DNA from: Microbacterium lacus
GTDB lineage: Bacteria; Actinomycetota; Actinomycetes; Actinomycetales; Microbacteriaceae
Length of the DNA stretch: 64,000 bases
Direction of reading: 5' to 3'
NCBI RefSeq assembly: GCF_002812805.1
Contig: NZ_NMUM01000044.1
Span: forward strand, 62,001 to 126,000
Below, in pieces: positions 28,527 through 35,748 of this stretch. Each line of letters begins with the position of its first letter. The first letter of the stretch is position 1. The notes under the pieces are model-generated. The model was not told the DNA's origin, did not search any database, and saw nothing but the letters and a program-made list of their open reading frames with translations. The translations under genes and the position numbers were made by a program.

Positions 28527-29048
28527 ATGACGACTACATCTGACGCACAGATCCCTCAGGAATCCGCTCCCGACGAGACTGCCTCACTCGCGCACCTCGA
28601 GCAGGAGGGCGATGTCGCAGCGGACTACATTGAAGAGCTGCTCGACATCGCTGACATCGATGGCGACATCGAACTCGATGTTCGTGCGGGTCGCGCCTAC
28701 GTTTCTGTCGAGGCACCGGCGGGCGGCACTACGCTCTCCGTTCTGTCGGACCCCGAGACCGTACGTTCCCTTCAGGAACTGACTCGCTTGGCCGTGCAGA
28801 ACAAGACGGGTCGCTTCTCCCGTCTGATCCTGGATGTCGGAGGTTCGCGCGACACACGCCAAGGCGAACTCGAGCAGCTGGTGAACCGTGCCATTGAGCG
28901 CCTCGAAGAGGGCGCCGGGCAGGCTTCGCTTCCCCCGATGTCGAGTTATGAGCGCAAGCTCATCCATGACATCGTCGCCGATCGCGGGTTTGTGTCGGAA
29001 TCGTATGGCGAGGGTGCCGATCGGCACACTGTCATTCGCCGGTCCTGA
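28527..29048 (+). CDS. jag: RNA-binding protein Jag/KhpB (KH and R3H)
   Basis: A 173-residue RNA-binding protein. A KH domain (about 28-105) with the degenerate GxxG region is followed by an R3H domain (about 108-170) with the signature SSYERKLIHDIVADRG. The N-terminal Jag-N domain of firmicute homologues is absent, as in actinobacteria. It follows yidC by 20 nt with a GCGAGGAG site. The gap to rsmG (18 nt) is filled by a parS site. Confidence 0.93.
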   Translation: MTTTSDAQIPQESAPDETASLAHLEQEGDVAADYIEELLDIADIDGDIELDVRAGRAYVSVEAPAGGTTLSVLSDPETVRSLQELTRLAVQNKTGRFSRLILDVGGSRDTRQGELEQLVNRAIERLEEGAGQASLPPMSSYERKLIHDIVADRGFVSESYGEGADRHTVIRRS

Positions 29049-29051
29049 GCC

Positions 29052-29065
29052 GTTTCACGTGAAAC
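29052..29065. promoter_or_regulatory. parS site 1 (between jag and rsmG)
   Basis: GTTTCACGTGAAAC, a perfect 14-base palindrome matching the chromosomal partition site bound by ParB. It occupies 29052-29065, ending one base before the rsmG GTG, so it sits where the ribosome site would normally be. Confidence 0.9.
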
Positions 29066-29066
29066 G

Positions 29067-29708
29067 GTGATCGACGTAGAAGCGGAGCCGCAGGCCGCCG
29101 AGGATGTCTTCGGTGATCGCATCGATCTCGCGCGGGTGTTTGCGAAGCAGCTCGCAGAACACGGTGAGCAGCGGGGGTTGATCGGTCCGCTGGAACCTCC
29201 GCGGCTGTGGTCGCGACACATTCTGAACAGCGCGATTGTCGCGGGTGCGTTCGACGCACAGAGTCGTGTTGCGGATATCGGCTCAGGCGCGGGACTTCCG
29301 GGCATCGTTCTGGCAATCGCTCGCCCTGATGTCTCATGGATTTTGATCGAGCCCATGGAGCGTCGCGTTGCCTGGCTTGACGAGCAGGTGGGTCTGCTGG
29401 GTCTCGATAACGTCGAGGTCGTGCGCGCACGCGCGGAGGACTACCCGGCGAAGGCCGGCTTCGACGCGGTGACCGCGCGTGCCGTTTCCGCCCTCCGCAC
29501 CCTGATCCCTCTCACCGCTCCCCTGGTTGCGCCGGGTGGGCAGCTCATTCTCATGAAGGGCGCATCGGTTCAGGCTGAGATCGATGCAGCGGATAAGCAG
29601 ATTCGACGCTTTCGGATTAGCGAGGCGAGGGTTGAGTCGTGGGGCGACGGCGTTCTGGATCAGCCAACCACGCTGTTCCGTGGGACCGTGGGTTCCGCGA
29701 CGCGGTAG
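29067..29708 (+). CDS. rsmG: 16S rRNA (guanine-N7) methyltransferase RsmG
   Basis: A 213-residue SAM-dependent methyltransferase that modifies G527 of 16S rRNA. Motif I is VADIGSGAGLPGIVLAI; WSRHILNS and the VTARAVSALRTL stretch are family marks. GTG at 29067 directly follows a parS site and no clear Shine-Dalgarno sequence is seen, so translation may depend on reading from jag. It is the last gene of the rpmH series before the parS array. Confidence 0.94.
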   Translation: MIDVEAEPQAAEDVFGDRIDLARVFAKQLAEHGEQRGLIGPLEPPRLWSRHILNSAIVAGAFDAQSRVADIGSGAGLPGIVLAIARPDVSWILIEPMERRVAWLDEQVGLLGLDNVEVVRARAEDYPAKAGFDAVTARAVSALRTLIPLTAPLVAPGGQLILMKGASVQAEIDAADKQIRRFRISEARVESWGDGVLDQPTTLFRGTVGSATR

Positions 29709-29719
29709 GTTCGCGCGAT

Positions 29720-29733
29720 GTTCCACGTGTAAC
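29720..29733. promoter_or_regulatory. Degenerate parS-like site
   Basis: GTTCCACGTGTAAC at 29720-29733 keeps the CACGTG core and the outer GTT/AAC but differs from the perfect palindrome at two places. Located 12 nt after the rsmG stop. ParB binding may be weaker here. Confidence 0.5.
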
Positions 29734-29928
29734 CGGGACCTAAGGCGAGTCGAGACGACTGCTCGGGGCTCTGTCTGTGTGCGTTTCGTTTCGCTCGCTG
29801 AACCTACGGAGTCGCTCACTGAGCGAGGGTGTGGCCCGAGTCGAAACCCGAACCCGAAGATCTGTGCAGATGTGTTTCGTCTCGCTTCGCTCGCTCAACG
29901 GACGGCCCTGCTGTCGAAAGGCGCCCGC

Positions 29929-29942
29929 GTTTCACGTGAAAC
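29929..29942. promoter_or_regulatory. parS site 2
   Basis: Perfect GTTTCACGTGAAAC at 29929-29942, 55 nt after the start of a repeat element at 29874. Confidence 0.9.
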
Positions 29943-30078
29943 GGTGCAGCCATTCCCGGCCTAGGTCGTTGCGAGCGCGAAGCGAGTCGAAACGCGAACC
30001 GCCCGTATCTGACGGCGTTGTTTCGTCTCGCTTCGCTCCGCTTGCTCAACGCGCGGCGAGGCCGTCGAATGGGGCCTG

Positions 30079-30092
30079 CGTTCACGTGAAAC
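30079..30092. promoter_or_regulatory. parS-like site, one arm altered
   Basis: CGTTCACGTGAAAC at 30079-30092: the right half is perfect, the left half lacks one T relative to the consensus. It sits 59 nt after the start of the repeat copy at 30020, the same relation as the perfect site 2. Confidence 0.65.
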
Positions 30093-30250
30093 AGAACGCC
30101 GACCGTTGGTGCCGGACGTCGGAGCGGGCCGAGTCTCGTTGGTTGGGTGATCGTGAAGCGCGAGTCGGAAACGAAGCCGAGCATGTGGCGGTGCGCTCCT
30201 TCTCGCTTCGCTCACTCAACCAGCGGCGCGGATATCGGATGGAGGTCTGC

Positions 30251-30264
30251 GTTTCACGTGAAAC
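30251..30264. promoter_or_regulatory. parS site 3
   Basis: Perfect GTTTCACGTGAAAC at 30251-30264, 53 nt after the start of a repeat copy at 30198 and 37 nt before the 7-base tandem repeat. Confidence 0.9.
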
Positions 30265-30300
30265 AGCAGACCGGCTTGCTGTCAGAGCCAGCATGATCCG

Positions 30301-30370
30301 CTCGTCGCTCGTCGCTCGTCGCTCGTCGCTCGTCGCTCGTCGCTCGTCGCTCGTCGCTTGTCGCTTGTCG
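30301..30370. repeat. 7-base tandem repeat, ten units
   Basis: Eight perfect copies of CTCGTCG (30301-30356) followed by two copies of CTTGTCG (30357-30370). The unit resembles part of the neighbouring hairpin repeat, so it may have expanded from it by slippage. It lies between parS sites 3 and 4 and does not encode a protein. Confidence 0.9.
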
Positions 30371-30489
30371 CGAACGCGGAGCGCGGTTCGAAAGCGAATC
30401 TGAGGATCCGGGCGGCGGGGTTTCGTCCCGCTGCGCTTGCTCGACAAACAGAGACAAGTGCACCTGCGGAAAAAACATCGACACGCCGC

Positions 30490-30503
30490 GTTTCACGTGA
30501 AAC
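30490..30503. promoter_or_regulatory. parS site 4
   Basis: Perfect GTTTCACGTGAAAC at 30490-30503, about 73 nt after the start of the repeat copy at 30417. Confidence 0.9.
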
Positions 30504-30614
30504 GCCGTGCGACCAGGGACGACGTTCATGAGGGAAGTCTCATGATGCACGGATGTGATTTCCGGCTGAAGTGCGCACCTAGAGTAGAGGTCGTCCCCCT
30601 GCCGCGAGTGGAGC

Positions 30615-30628
30615 GTTTCACGTGGAAC
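30615..30628. promoter_or_regulatory. parS site 5, overlapping the parA start codon
   Basis: GTTTCACGTGGAAC at 30615-30628, one mismatch from the perfect palindrome. The GTG at 30622-30624 that is the most upstream plausible parA start is part of this site. Confidence 0.75.
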
Positions 30629-31575
30629 ATGCCCGACGTTCGGATGTCCGATCATCCGCACAACTGATAGATGACACCCCGCTGGCACGAGAGATTGCAG
30701 ACCTCAGCGCACGGCGTAGAGCTTTGGAGGGAGTCGCGATCGAACTACCGAACAAGACACGCGTCCTGACCGTTTCCAATCAGAAGGGCGGGGTCGGTAA
30801 GACGACCAGCACGGTCAATGTTGCGGCCGCGCTCGCCTCCCTGGGTGCACGAGTCCTGGTGATCGACCTTGATCCGCAGGGAAACGCGTCAACCGCCCTG
30901 GGTATCCCCCATGACGCAGATACGCCGAGTGTCTACGACGTACTCATCGATGAGTTTCCCCTCGCAGACATCGTGCAGGTCAGCCCCGAGTCTCCCAATC
31001 TTTTGTGCGCGCCCAGCACGCTTCATCTTGCGGGTGCCGAGATTGAACTCGTGTCTCAGGTTGCCCGCGAGCACCGACTTCGCGGCGCACTTCAGGACTA
31101 CCTCGCAACGAGTGCTCTTCCGATCCATTACGTGCTGATCGACTGCCCCCCGTCGCTGGGGCTGCTGACCATCAACGCATTCACCGCAGCGGACGAGGTG
31201 TTCATCCCGATCCAGTGCGAGTACTACGCGTTGGAGGGGCTTACACAGCTTCTCGGAAGCGTCGGCATGATCCAGCGACACCTCAACCCGGGGCTTCAGG
31301 TGTCCACCATTCTGCTCACCATGTATGACGGGCGTACCCGCCTCGCGCAGCAGGTTGCCGATGAGGTCCGCGCCCACTTCCCCGGCGAGGTGCTCCAGAC
31401 GGTGATACCCCGGTCGGTACGTGTTTCGGAGGCCCCGAGCTTCGGACAGACCGTCATCGCGTACGACGGGCAGTCGGCGGGTGCCGTCGCCTACCGTGAG
31501 GCCGCGATCGAGATCAGCAAGCATGTTCCCGCGGCGTCCGGCGCTGAGAACACCAACAAGGAAGGCACGCTCTGA
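30622..31575 (+). CDS. parA: Chromosome partitioning ATPase ParA (Soj)
   Basis: A 317-residue deviant Walker ATPase that moves ParB-parS complexes. Walker A is QKGGVGKTTSTVN, then DLDPQGNAST (Walker A') and LIDCPPSLGLLT (Walker B). An N-terminal tail of about 45 residues precedes the ATPase core. The GTG at 30622 is the only plausible start near the 5' end; the ATG at 30629 is out of frame. This start lies inside a parS site. The stop codon shares its region with the parB ATG at 31575. Confidence 0.93.
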   Translation: MEHARRSDVRSSAQLIDDTPLAREIADLSARRRALEGVAIELPNKTRVLTVSNQKGGVGKTTSTVNVAAALASLGARVLVIDLDPQGNASTALGIPHDADTPSVYDVLIDEFPLADIVQVSPESPNLLCAPSTLHLAGAEIELVSQVAREHRLRGALQDYLATSALPIHYVLIDCPPSLGLLTINAFTAADEVFIPIQCEYYALEGLTQLLGSVGMIQRHLNPGLQVSTILLTMYDGRTRLAQQVADEVRAHFPGEVLQTVIPRSVRVSEAPSFGQTVIAYDGQSAGAVAYREAAIEISKHVPAASGAENTNKEGTL

Positions 31576-32564
31576 TGTCCACGAAGAGAACGGGACTGGG
31601 CCGCGGAATCGGTGCGCTCATCCCGACCAGTGAGGCTGAGAGTCGCCCGGTCGACGTATTCTTCCCCGGAGCTCGTCGCCTGGAGGCTGTCGAAGCGCTC
31701 CCCGCAGAAGAAGAGGTCGTCGAGGAGCAGCGGTTCGCAGAACTCGTGGCAGTGCCGGGCGCGCGCCTGGCGCACATCAACCCGCAAGAAATCGTCCCCA
31801 ACCCGCGGCAGCCTCGTAGGCACTTCGACGCAGATGACCTGGCAGAACTCGTCCATAGTGTGCGCGAGTTCGGCGTGCTGCAGCCTGTTGTGGTTCGGCC
31901 CCGCGCCGAGGATGGCACGTACGAGCTCATCATGGGCGAGCGACGAACCCGTGCGGCTCGCGAGGCGGGCCTGGTGAGCATCCCCGCGATCGTCCGAGAC
32001 ACCGCCGACGAGAACCTGCTGCGCGACGCACTGCTCGAGAACCTGCACCGTTCACAGCTGAACGCCCTGGAAGAGGCTTCCGCCTACCAGCAGCTCCTCG
32101 AGGACTTCGGCATTACGCAAGAAGAACTCGCGACCCGCATCGGCCGCTCGCGTCCCCAGATCAGCAACACGATCCGGCTCCTTCGCCTGCCGGTGCCGGT
32201 GCAACAGCGGGTGGCCGCGGGCGTTCTCAGCCCGGGACACGCTCGTGCGCTCCTGGGCCTCCCCGATGACGAGGCCATCCAGCGCCTCGCTGACAAGATC
32301 GTGAACGAAGACCTCTCGGTTCGCGCCGCGGAGGCCATCGTCAAGGGGCGCCCGGACGCTCCCCAGCGGGCCACGAAGCCTCAGGCCGGTGCCCGCCGTG
32401 GCCATCTGGACGAGGTCGCCGGTCGCCTGGGAGACCGGCTCAATACCCGCGTCCAGATCTCATTGACCGCACGTAAAGGCCAGGTCAAGATCGATTTCTC
32501 GACCATTCAGGATCTCAACAGAATCCTGGGTGAAATGGGTGTCGATGGCTTCGGATCGGACTGA
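31575..32564 (+). CDS. parB: Chromosome partitioning protein ParB
   Basis: A 329-residue CTPase clamp that loads at parS. It begins KRTGLGRGIGALIP; the N-terminal CTP domain holds PRQPRRHFD and the GERRTRAAR arginine motif; the helix-turn-helix follows (about 170-225) with the GRSRPQISNTIRLL recognition region; the C terminus dimerises. It starts at the end of parA, so the two are one operon. A strong hairpin terminator follows 21 nt downstream. Confidence 0.96.
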   Translation: MSTKRTGLGRGIGALIPTSEAESRPVDVFFPGARRLEAVEALPAEEEVVEEQRFAELVAVPGARLAHINPQEIVPNPRQPRRHFDADDLAELVHSVREFGVLQPVVVRPRAEDGTYELIMGERRTRAAREAGLVSIPAIVRDTADENLLRDALLENLHRSQLNALEEASAYQQLLEDFGITQEELATRIGRSRPQISNTIRLLRLPVPVQQRVAAGVLSPGHARALLGLPDDEAIQRLADKIVNEDLSVRAAEAIVKGRPDAPQRATKPQAGARRGHLDEVAGRLGDRLNTRVQISLTARKGQVKIDFSTIQDLNRILGEMGVDGFGSD

Positions 32565-32585
32565 TGAGATCAGCACTGCTGTCAT

Positions 32586-32634
32586 AGCTACAAGAAACGC
32601 CCCGACTCTGAGAGCCGGGGCGTTTCTTGTAGCT
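32586..32634. terminator. Strong bidirectional terminator between parB and trxA
   Basis: Two perfectly complementary 19-base arms (32586-32604 and 32616-32634) around an 11-nt loop, with A-rich and T-rich ends on each arm (AGAAACG.. and ..CGTTTCT). It lies between the convergent parB and trxA genes and can end both transcripts. Confidence 0.95.
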
Positions 32635-32647
32635 GCTGAAGCAGATA

Positions 32648-32971
32648 TCAGCCGATGAACGCGGCGAGATCCTTCTCGAGCGCGAACTTCGGCTTGGCAC
32701 CGATGATCGTTGTCTTGACCTCGCCACCCTGGAAGACCTTCATCGCCGGAATCGACGTGATCTGGTACTTCATGGCGAGATCGGGGTTCTCGTCGACGTT
32801 CAGCTTGAGGATGGTGATCTTGTCGGGGTGCTCGGACTGGATCTCATCCAGAACGGGGGCGACCATGCGACACGGACCACACCACTCGGCCCAGAAATCG
32901 ACTAGTACGGGGCCCTCGGCATTGAGAACGTCCTGCTCCCACGTGCTGGAGGTCGTGGCTTTGGCGGTCAT
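32648..32971 (-). CDS. trxA: Thioredoxin
   Basis: A 107-residue dithiol redox protein. The active site WCGPC is present in DFWAEWCGPCRM, followed by the PDLAMKYQITSIPAMKVF segment with its cis-proline. It is separated by 71 nt from trxB, which reduces it, on the same strand. Downstream is the shared terminator. Confidence 0.97.
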   Translation of the reverse strand: MTAKATTSSTWEQDVLNAEGPVLVDFWAEWCGPCRMVAPVLDEIQSEHPDKITILKLNVDENPDLAMKYQITSIPAMKVFQGGEVKTTIIGAKPKFALEKDLAAFIG

Positions 32972-33042
32972 ACTCTTCTCCTTCTTTCGGAAGTCTCAGG
33001 TACAGGAACGTCGAGACGCCCTCGAATGTTCCGCGGCTCGAC

Positions 33043-34038
33043 TCAGCCGACGCTGACGGGGTCTGCCTCGGGCAGCCCATCGATCTGCGCGACATCTTCT
33101 TCGGGTGCTCCCGCATCGTCGAGCGCAGCCAGGTAGTGCTCCGCGTCGAGCGCGGCGACAGTTCCCGAGCCCGCGGCTGTTGCTGCCTGTCGGTAGGTCG
33201 GGTCGATGACGTCACCGGCCGCGAAAACACCGGGCACGGAGGTGCGTGACGACCGTCCATCGACCCAGATCGTTCCCTCGGAGGTGAGCTCGAGCTTGTC
33301 GTGAACGAGGTGTGTGCGCGGGTCGTTGCCGATCGCGACGAACAAACCCTCGAGGGGCAGTTCGCGGGTGGTGCCATCCGTTGTGTCGCGCAGCACGACG
33401 CCGGAAACTGCCTCGTCACCGAGGATATCCGCGACCTCGGCGTTCCAGATGAACTCGATCTTGGGGTTCGCGAAGGCGCGCTCCTGCATGATCTTCGACG
33501 CCCGCAGGCTGTCCTTCCGGTGGATGACGTACACCTTGGAGGCGAAGCGTGTCAGGAAGGTGGCCTCTTCCATGGCGGAGTCCCCGCCACCGACGACGGC
33601 GATGACGCGGTCGCGGAAGAAGAAGCCGTCGCACGTGGCGCACCAGGAGACGCCGTGCCCGGAGAGTCGCTCTTCACCCGGCAGCCCGAGCTTGCGATAC
33701 GCAGAACCGGTGGCGTAGATGATGGCGGCGGCCTCGTGCTCTGCGCCGCTGCCAAGCTTCACACGCTTGACGGGTCCGTCGACCGAGAGCTCGACGACAT
33801 CGTCGTACAGGATCTCGGCGCCGAACTTTTCGGCCTGCTCCTGCATCTTGGCCATCAGTTCGGGGCCCTGGATAGCCTCGGGAAAGCCCGGGAAGTTCTC
33901 GACCTCGGTCGTATTCATCAGCTCTCCGCCGACCTCGACCGAACTCGCCACAACGAGGGGTGAGAGGTTTGCGCGTGCCGCATAGGTAGCCGCGGTGAAG
34001 CCCGCAGGACCCGATCCGATGATGATCACGTGACGCAC
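33043..34038 (-). CDS. trxB: Thioredoxin-disulfide reductase
   Basis: A 331-residue NADPH-dependent flavoenzyme. FAD motif IIGSGPAGFTAA, redox-active CATC in SWCATCDGFFF, NADPH motif GGGDSAMEEA, and C-terminal FAVGDV-like AAGDVIDP. The GTG at 34038 is chosen over the far-upstream ATG at 34116, since it begins right at the flavin-binding strand and is preceded by GGGAGA. Paired with trxA. Confidence 0.96.
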   Translation of the reverse strand: MRHVIIIGSGPAGFTAATYAARANLSPLVVASSVEVGGELMNTTEVENFPGFPEAIQGPELMAKMQEQAEKFGAEILYDDVVELSVDGPVKRVKLGSGAEHEAAAIIYATGSAYRKLGLPGEERLSGHGVSWCATCDGFFFRDRVIAVVGGGDSAMEEATFLTRFASKVYVIHRKDSLRASKIMQERAFANPKIEFIWNAEVADILGDEAVSGVVLRDTTDGTTRELPLEGLFVAIGNDPRTHLVHDKLELTSEGTIWVDGRSSRTSVPGVFAAGDVIDPTYRQAATAAGSGTVAALDAEHYLAALDDAGAPEEDVAQIDGLPEADPVSVG

Positions 34039-34152
34039 TGTGTTTCTCCCTTTTGCTTGTCTCTGGGCTTCAACCCATGGTAGACCGGCAGCATTCCAGC
34101 CCTCGGTGAATTCCACGTGCTGGAACGCGGCGTGATCGCCGTACTCGTTAGC

Positions 34153-35748
34153 TCAACGCCGACGCAACCGGCGGAGGAGAGGCGCAACCACCGCGAGCTC
34201 GGGCGCACGCATGACCGCCAGGATCGCGATGTACACCGCCAGCGTCACCCCGCCGACGAGCGCGGCGCCGCCGACGCCAAGATAGATGGACGAGGCCGTC
34301 CACCCATCAAAGCCCCCGAGAAGCAGGAAAAGAACCCAACCGATGGCGGCCGCCGGCACCCCGGCGACAAAGAATCGTCCCAGAGCCAGCGCGGGTGCAC
34401 GAAGGCCGAGCCGGCCGAGCCGGCCGCGGAGCAGAAAGACGGCGATCACGAGCTGAACGATGCCGGCGAGAGACTGGCCCAGCGCGATTCCCGCGGCGAG
34501 ATATTCCAGCGGCAGAATGGCGCCGGCGAGCAGTGCGGTCACGACGACGAGAACGGCCTGCACGAGCGTGAAGACGAACGGGCGGAACGTGTCGCCATAC
34601 GCATAGAAGGTCCGCTGCACGACGTACAGGATCGACAGCGGAACCAGACCCACGAGATAAGCACCGAGCACCAAAGCGGTGGCCACGGCATCCGAGGCAC
34701 TGTTGCTGAATATGCGCGATACGGGAACTGCTGCCGCCACGACCGCGGCGAGGGCGCCCACAAGGAAGAAGCTGATCGTTCGGATGCTGGTGCCGAGGTC
34801 GGCACGAACGTCGTCGTCTCGTCCGGCCGCGGCATGCTCGCTGAGCTGTGTGAAGTACGGGGTCCCGATCGATACGGCGATCACCGAGTACGGGAGGATG
34901 AAGATGAACCACGCGAATGCCATGGTCGCTGCGGAAGCAGCGACGTCGGAGGCCGCGCTGACCACGCGGGTCTGGATGAGGCCCGCGACCTGCCCCACCA
35001 CGACCATCCAGAACGTCCACCACGCGAGGGTGCCCATCGTTCGCAGGCCCATACCGCGCCAGGCGAAGTCTGGGCGGAAGCGCAGGCCCGAACGTCGCCA
35101 GAACAGCAGCAGAACGCCCGCCTGTACGGCGATTCCGAGAGTCGCGGTGCCTCCCAAGAGCGTGATCATGTCGGGCGTCCATGTCAGGACGTCGTTGCGC
35201 TCAGGCCCGAACAGCACGATGAACGTGACGAAACCGGCGATCGAGACGATGTTGTTGACGATCGGCGCCCACGTGTACGGACCGAACACGCGGCGGGCAT
35301 TCAGTGTCTCGCCGACCAGGGCGTAAAGACCGTAGAAGAAGAGCTGTGGGATGCACCAGTACGCGAGGGCGATGGCGAGAGCCAACTGTTCGTCGGTGAA
35401 CCTCGCGTAGAGCTGCATCAGCAACGGGGCCGCCAGGGTGGCGAGGCCCGTCACAACCACGAGGACGACGGTGCCGAGCGTCAGCAGCTTGGAGACAAAA
35501 GCTCCCCCACCATCCGCGTGCTTGGCCGCGCGCACGATCTGGGGAACGAGCACCCCGGTGAGGATGCCGGTGGAGATGATGGCATAGATGTTGTTCGGGA
35601 GCTGATTCGCGATGGTGAAGGCGTCGGCGGCACCACTGCCGACTGAGCCGAGGGCGGCCACGAGAACGATCGAGCGCACGACCCCGGTCAGACGCGAGAC
35701 GAGGGTGCCCGCCCCGAGGATCGCGCTGGCGCGCCCGAGACTACTCAT
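34153..35748 (-). CDS. murJ: Lipid II flippase MurJ
   Basis: A 531-residue membrane protein of the MurJ/MviN family with about 14 spans. The N terminus GRASAILGAGTLVSRLTGVVRSIV is diagnostic; the cavity arginines of the family are in the first helices. Unlike mycobacterial MurJ there is no C-terminal kinase-like extension. ATG 35748 overlaps the stop of the preceding DUF6049 gene by 8 nt. Flips peptidoglycan precursors for the RodA/PbpA machinery at the left of the window. Confidence 0.95.
   Translation of the reverse strand: MSSLGRASAILGAGTLVSRLTGVVRSIVLVAALGSVGSGAADAFTIANQLPNNIYAIISTGILTGVLVPQIVRAAKHADGGGAFVSKLLTLGTVVLVVVTGLATLAAPLLMQLYARFTDEQLALAIALAYWCIPQLFFYGLYALVGETLNARRVFGPYTWAPIVNNIVSIAGFVTFIVLFGPERNDVLTWTPDMITLLGGTATLGIAVQAGVLLLFWRRSGLRFRPDFAWRGMGLRTMGTLAWWTFWMVVVGQVAGLIQTRVVSAASDVAASAATMAFAWFIFILPYSVIAVSIGTPYFTQLSEHAAAGRDDDVRADLGTSIRTISFFLVGALAAVVAAAVPVSRIFSNSASDAVATALVLGAYLVGLVPLSILYVVQRTFYAYGDTFRPFVFTLVQAVLVVVTALLAGAILPLEYLAAGIALGQSLAGIVQLVIAVFLLRGRLGRLGLRAPALALGRFFVAGVPAAAIGWVLFLLLGGFDGWTASSIYLGVGGAALVGGVTLAVYIAILAVMRAPELAVVAPLLRRLRRR

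Larger units (their letters stand above)
29782..30445. repeat. Interspersed hairpin repeat family in parS array
   Basis: Copies in the forward sense begin at 29782, 29874 (GTTTCGTCTCGCTTCGCTCG then CTCAACG), 30020, 30198 and 30417; reverse-sense copies lie at about 29964-29993, 30141-30172 and 30370-30400. Facing copies can form long stems. The same family occurs at 43830-43961. Copies have diverged, so this is not a recent duplication. Confidence 0.7.
29709..30621. other. rsmG-parA gap: centromere-like parS and repeat array
   Basis: A 913-nt region with no credible gene. It holds parS or parS-like sites at 29720, 29929, 30079, 30251 and 30490 (plus 30615 at the parA start) alternating with copies of an element that reads GTTTCGTCTCGCTTCGCTCG or its reverse complement, and a 7-base tandem repeat. 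Several open frames cross it on both strands but they consist of repeated Arg/Ser/Ala-rich strings produced by the repeats. It is likely the ParB-loading centromere. Confidence 0.85.

Noticed and set aside
30301..30370. CRISPR-like regular repeat
   Set aside because: The repeat is a contiguous 7-base tandem with no spacers, and no cas genes are near.
29777..30688. Several Arg/Ser-rich frames across the rsmG-parA gap, including one with a repeated ATSDERR pattern
   Set aside because: Composition comes directly from the 7-base tandem repeat and hairpin elements; no start signals and different frames on both strands.
34111..34126. CACGTG-containing sequence upstream of murJ end as a further parS
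   Set aside because: Only the six-base core matches; flanks do not follow the GTTT/AAAC pattern.
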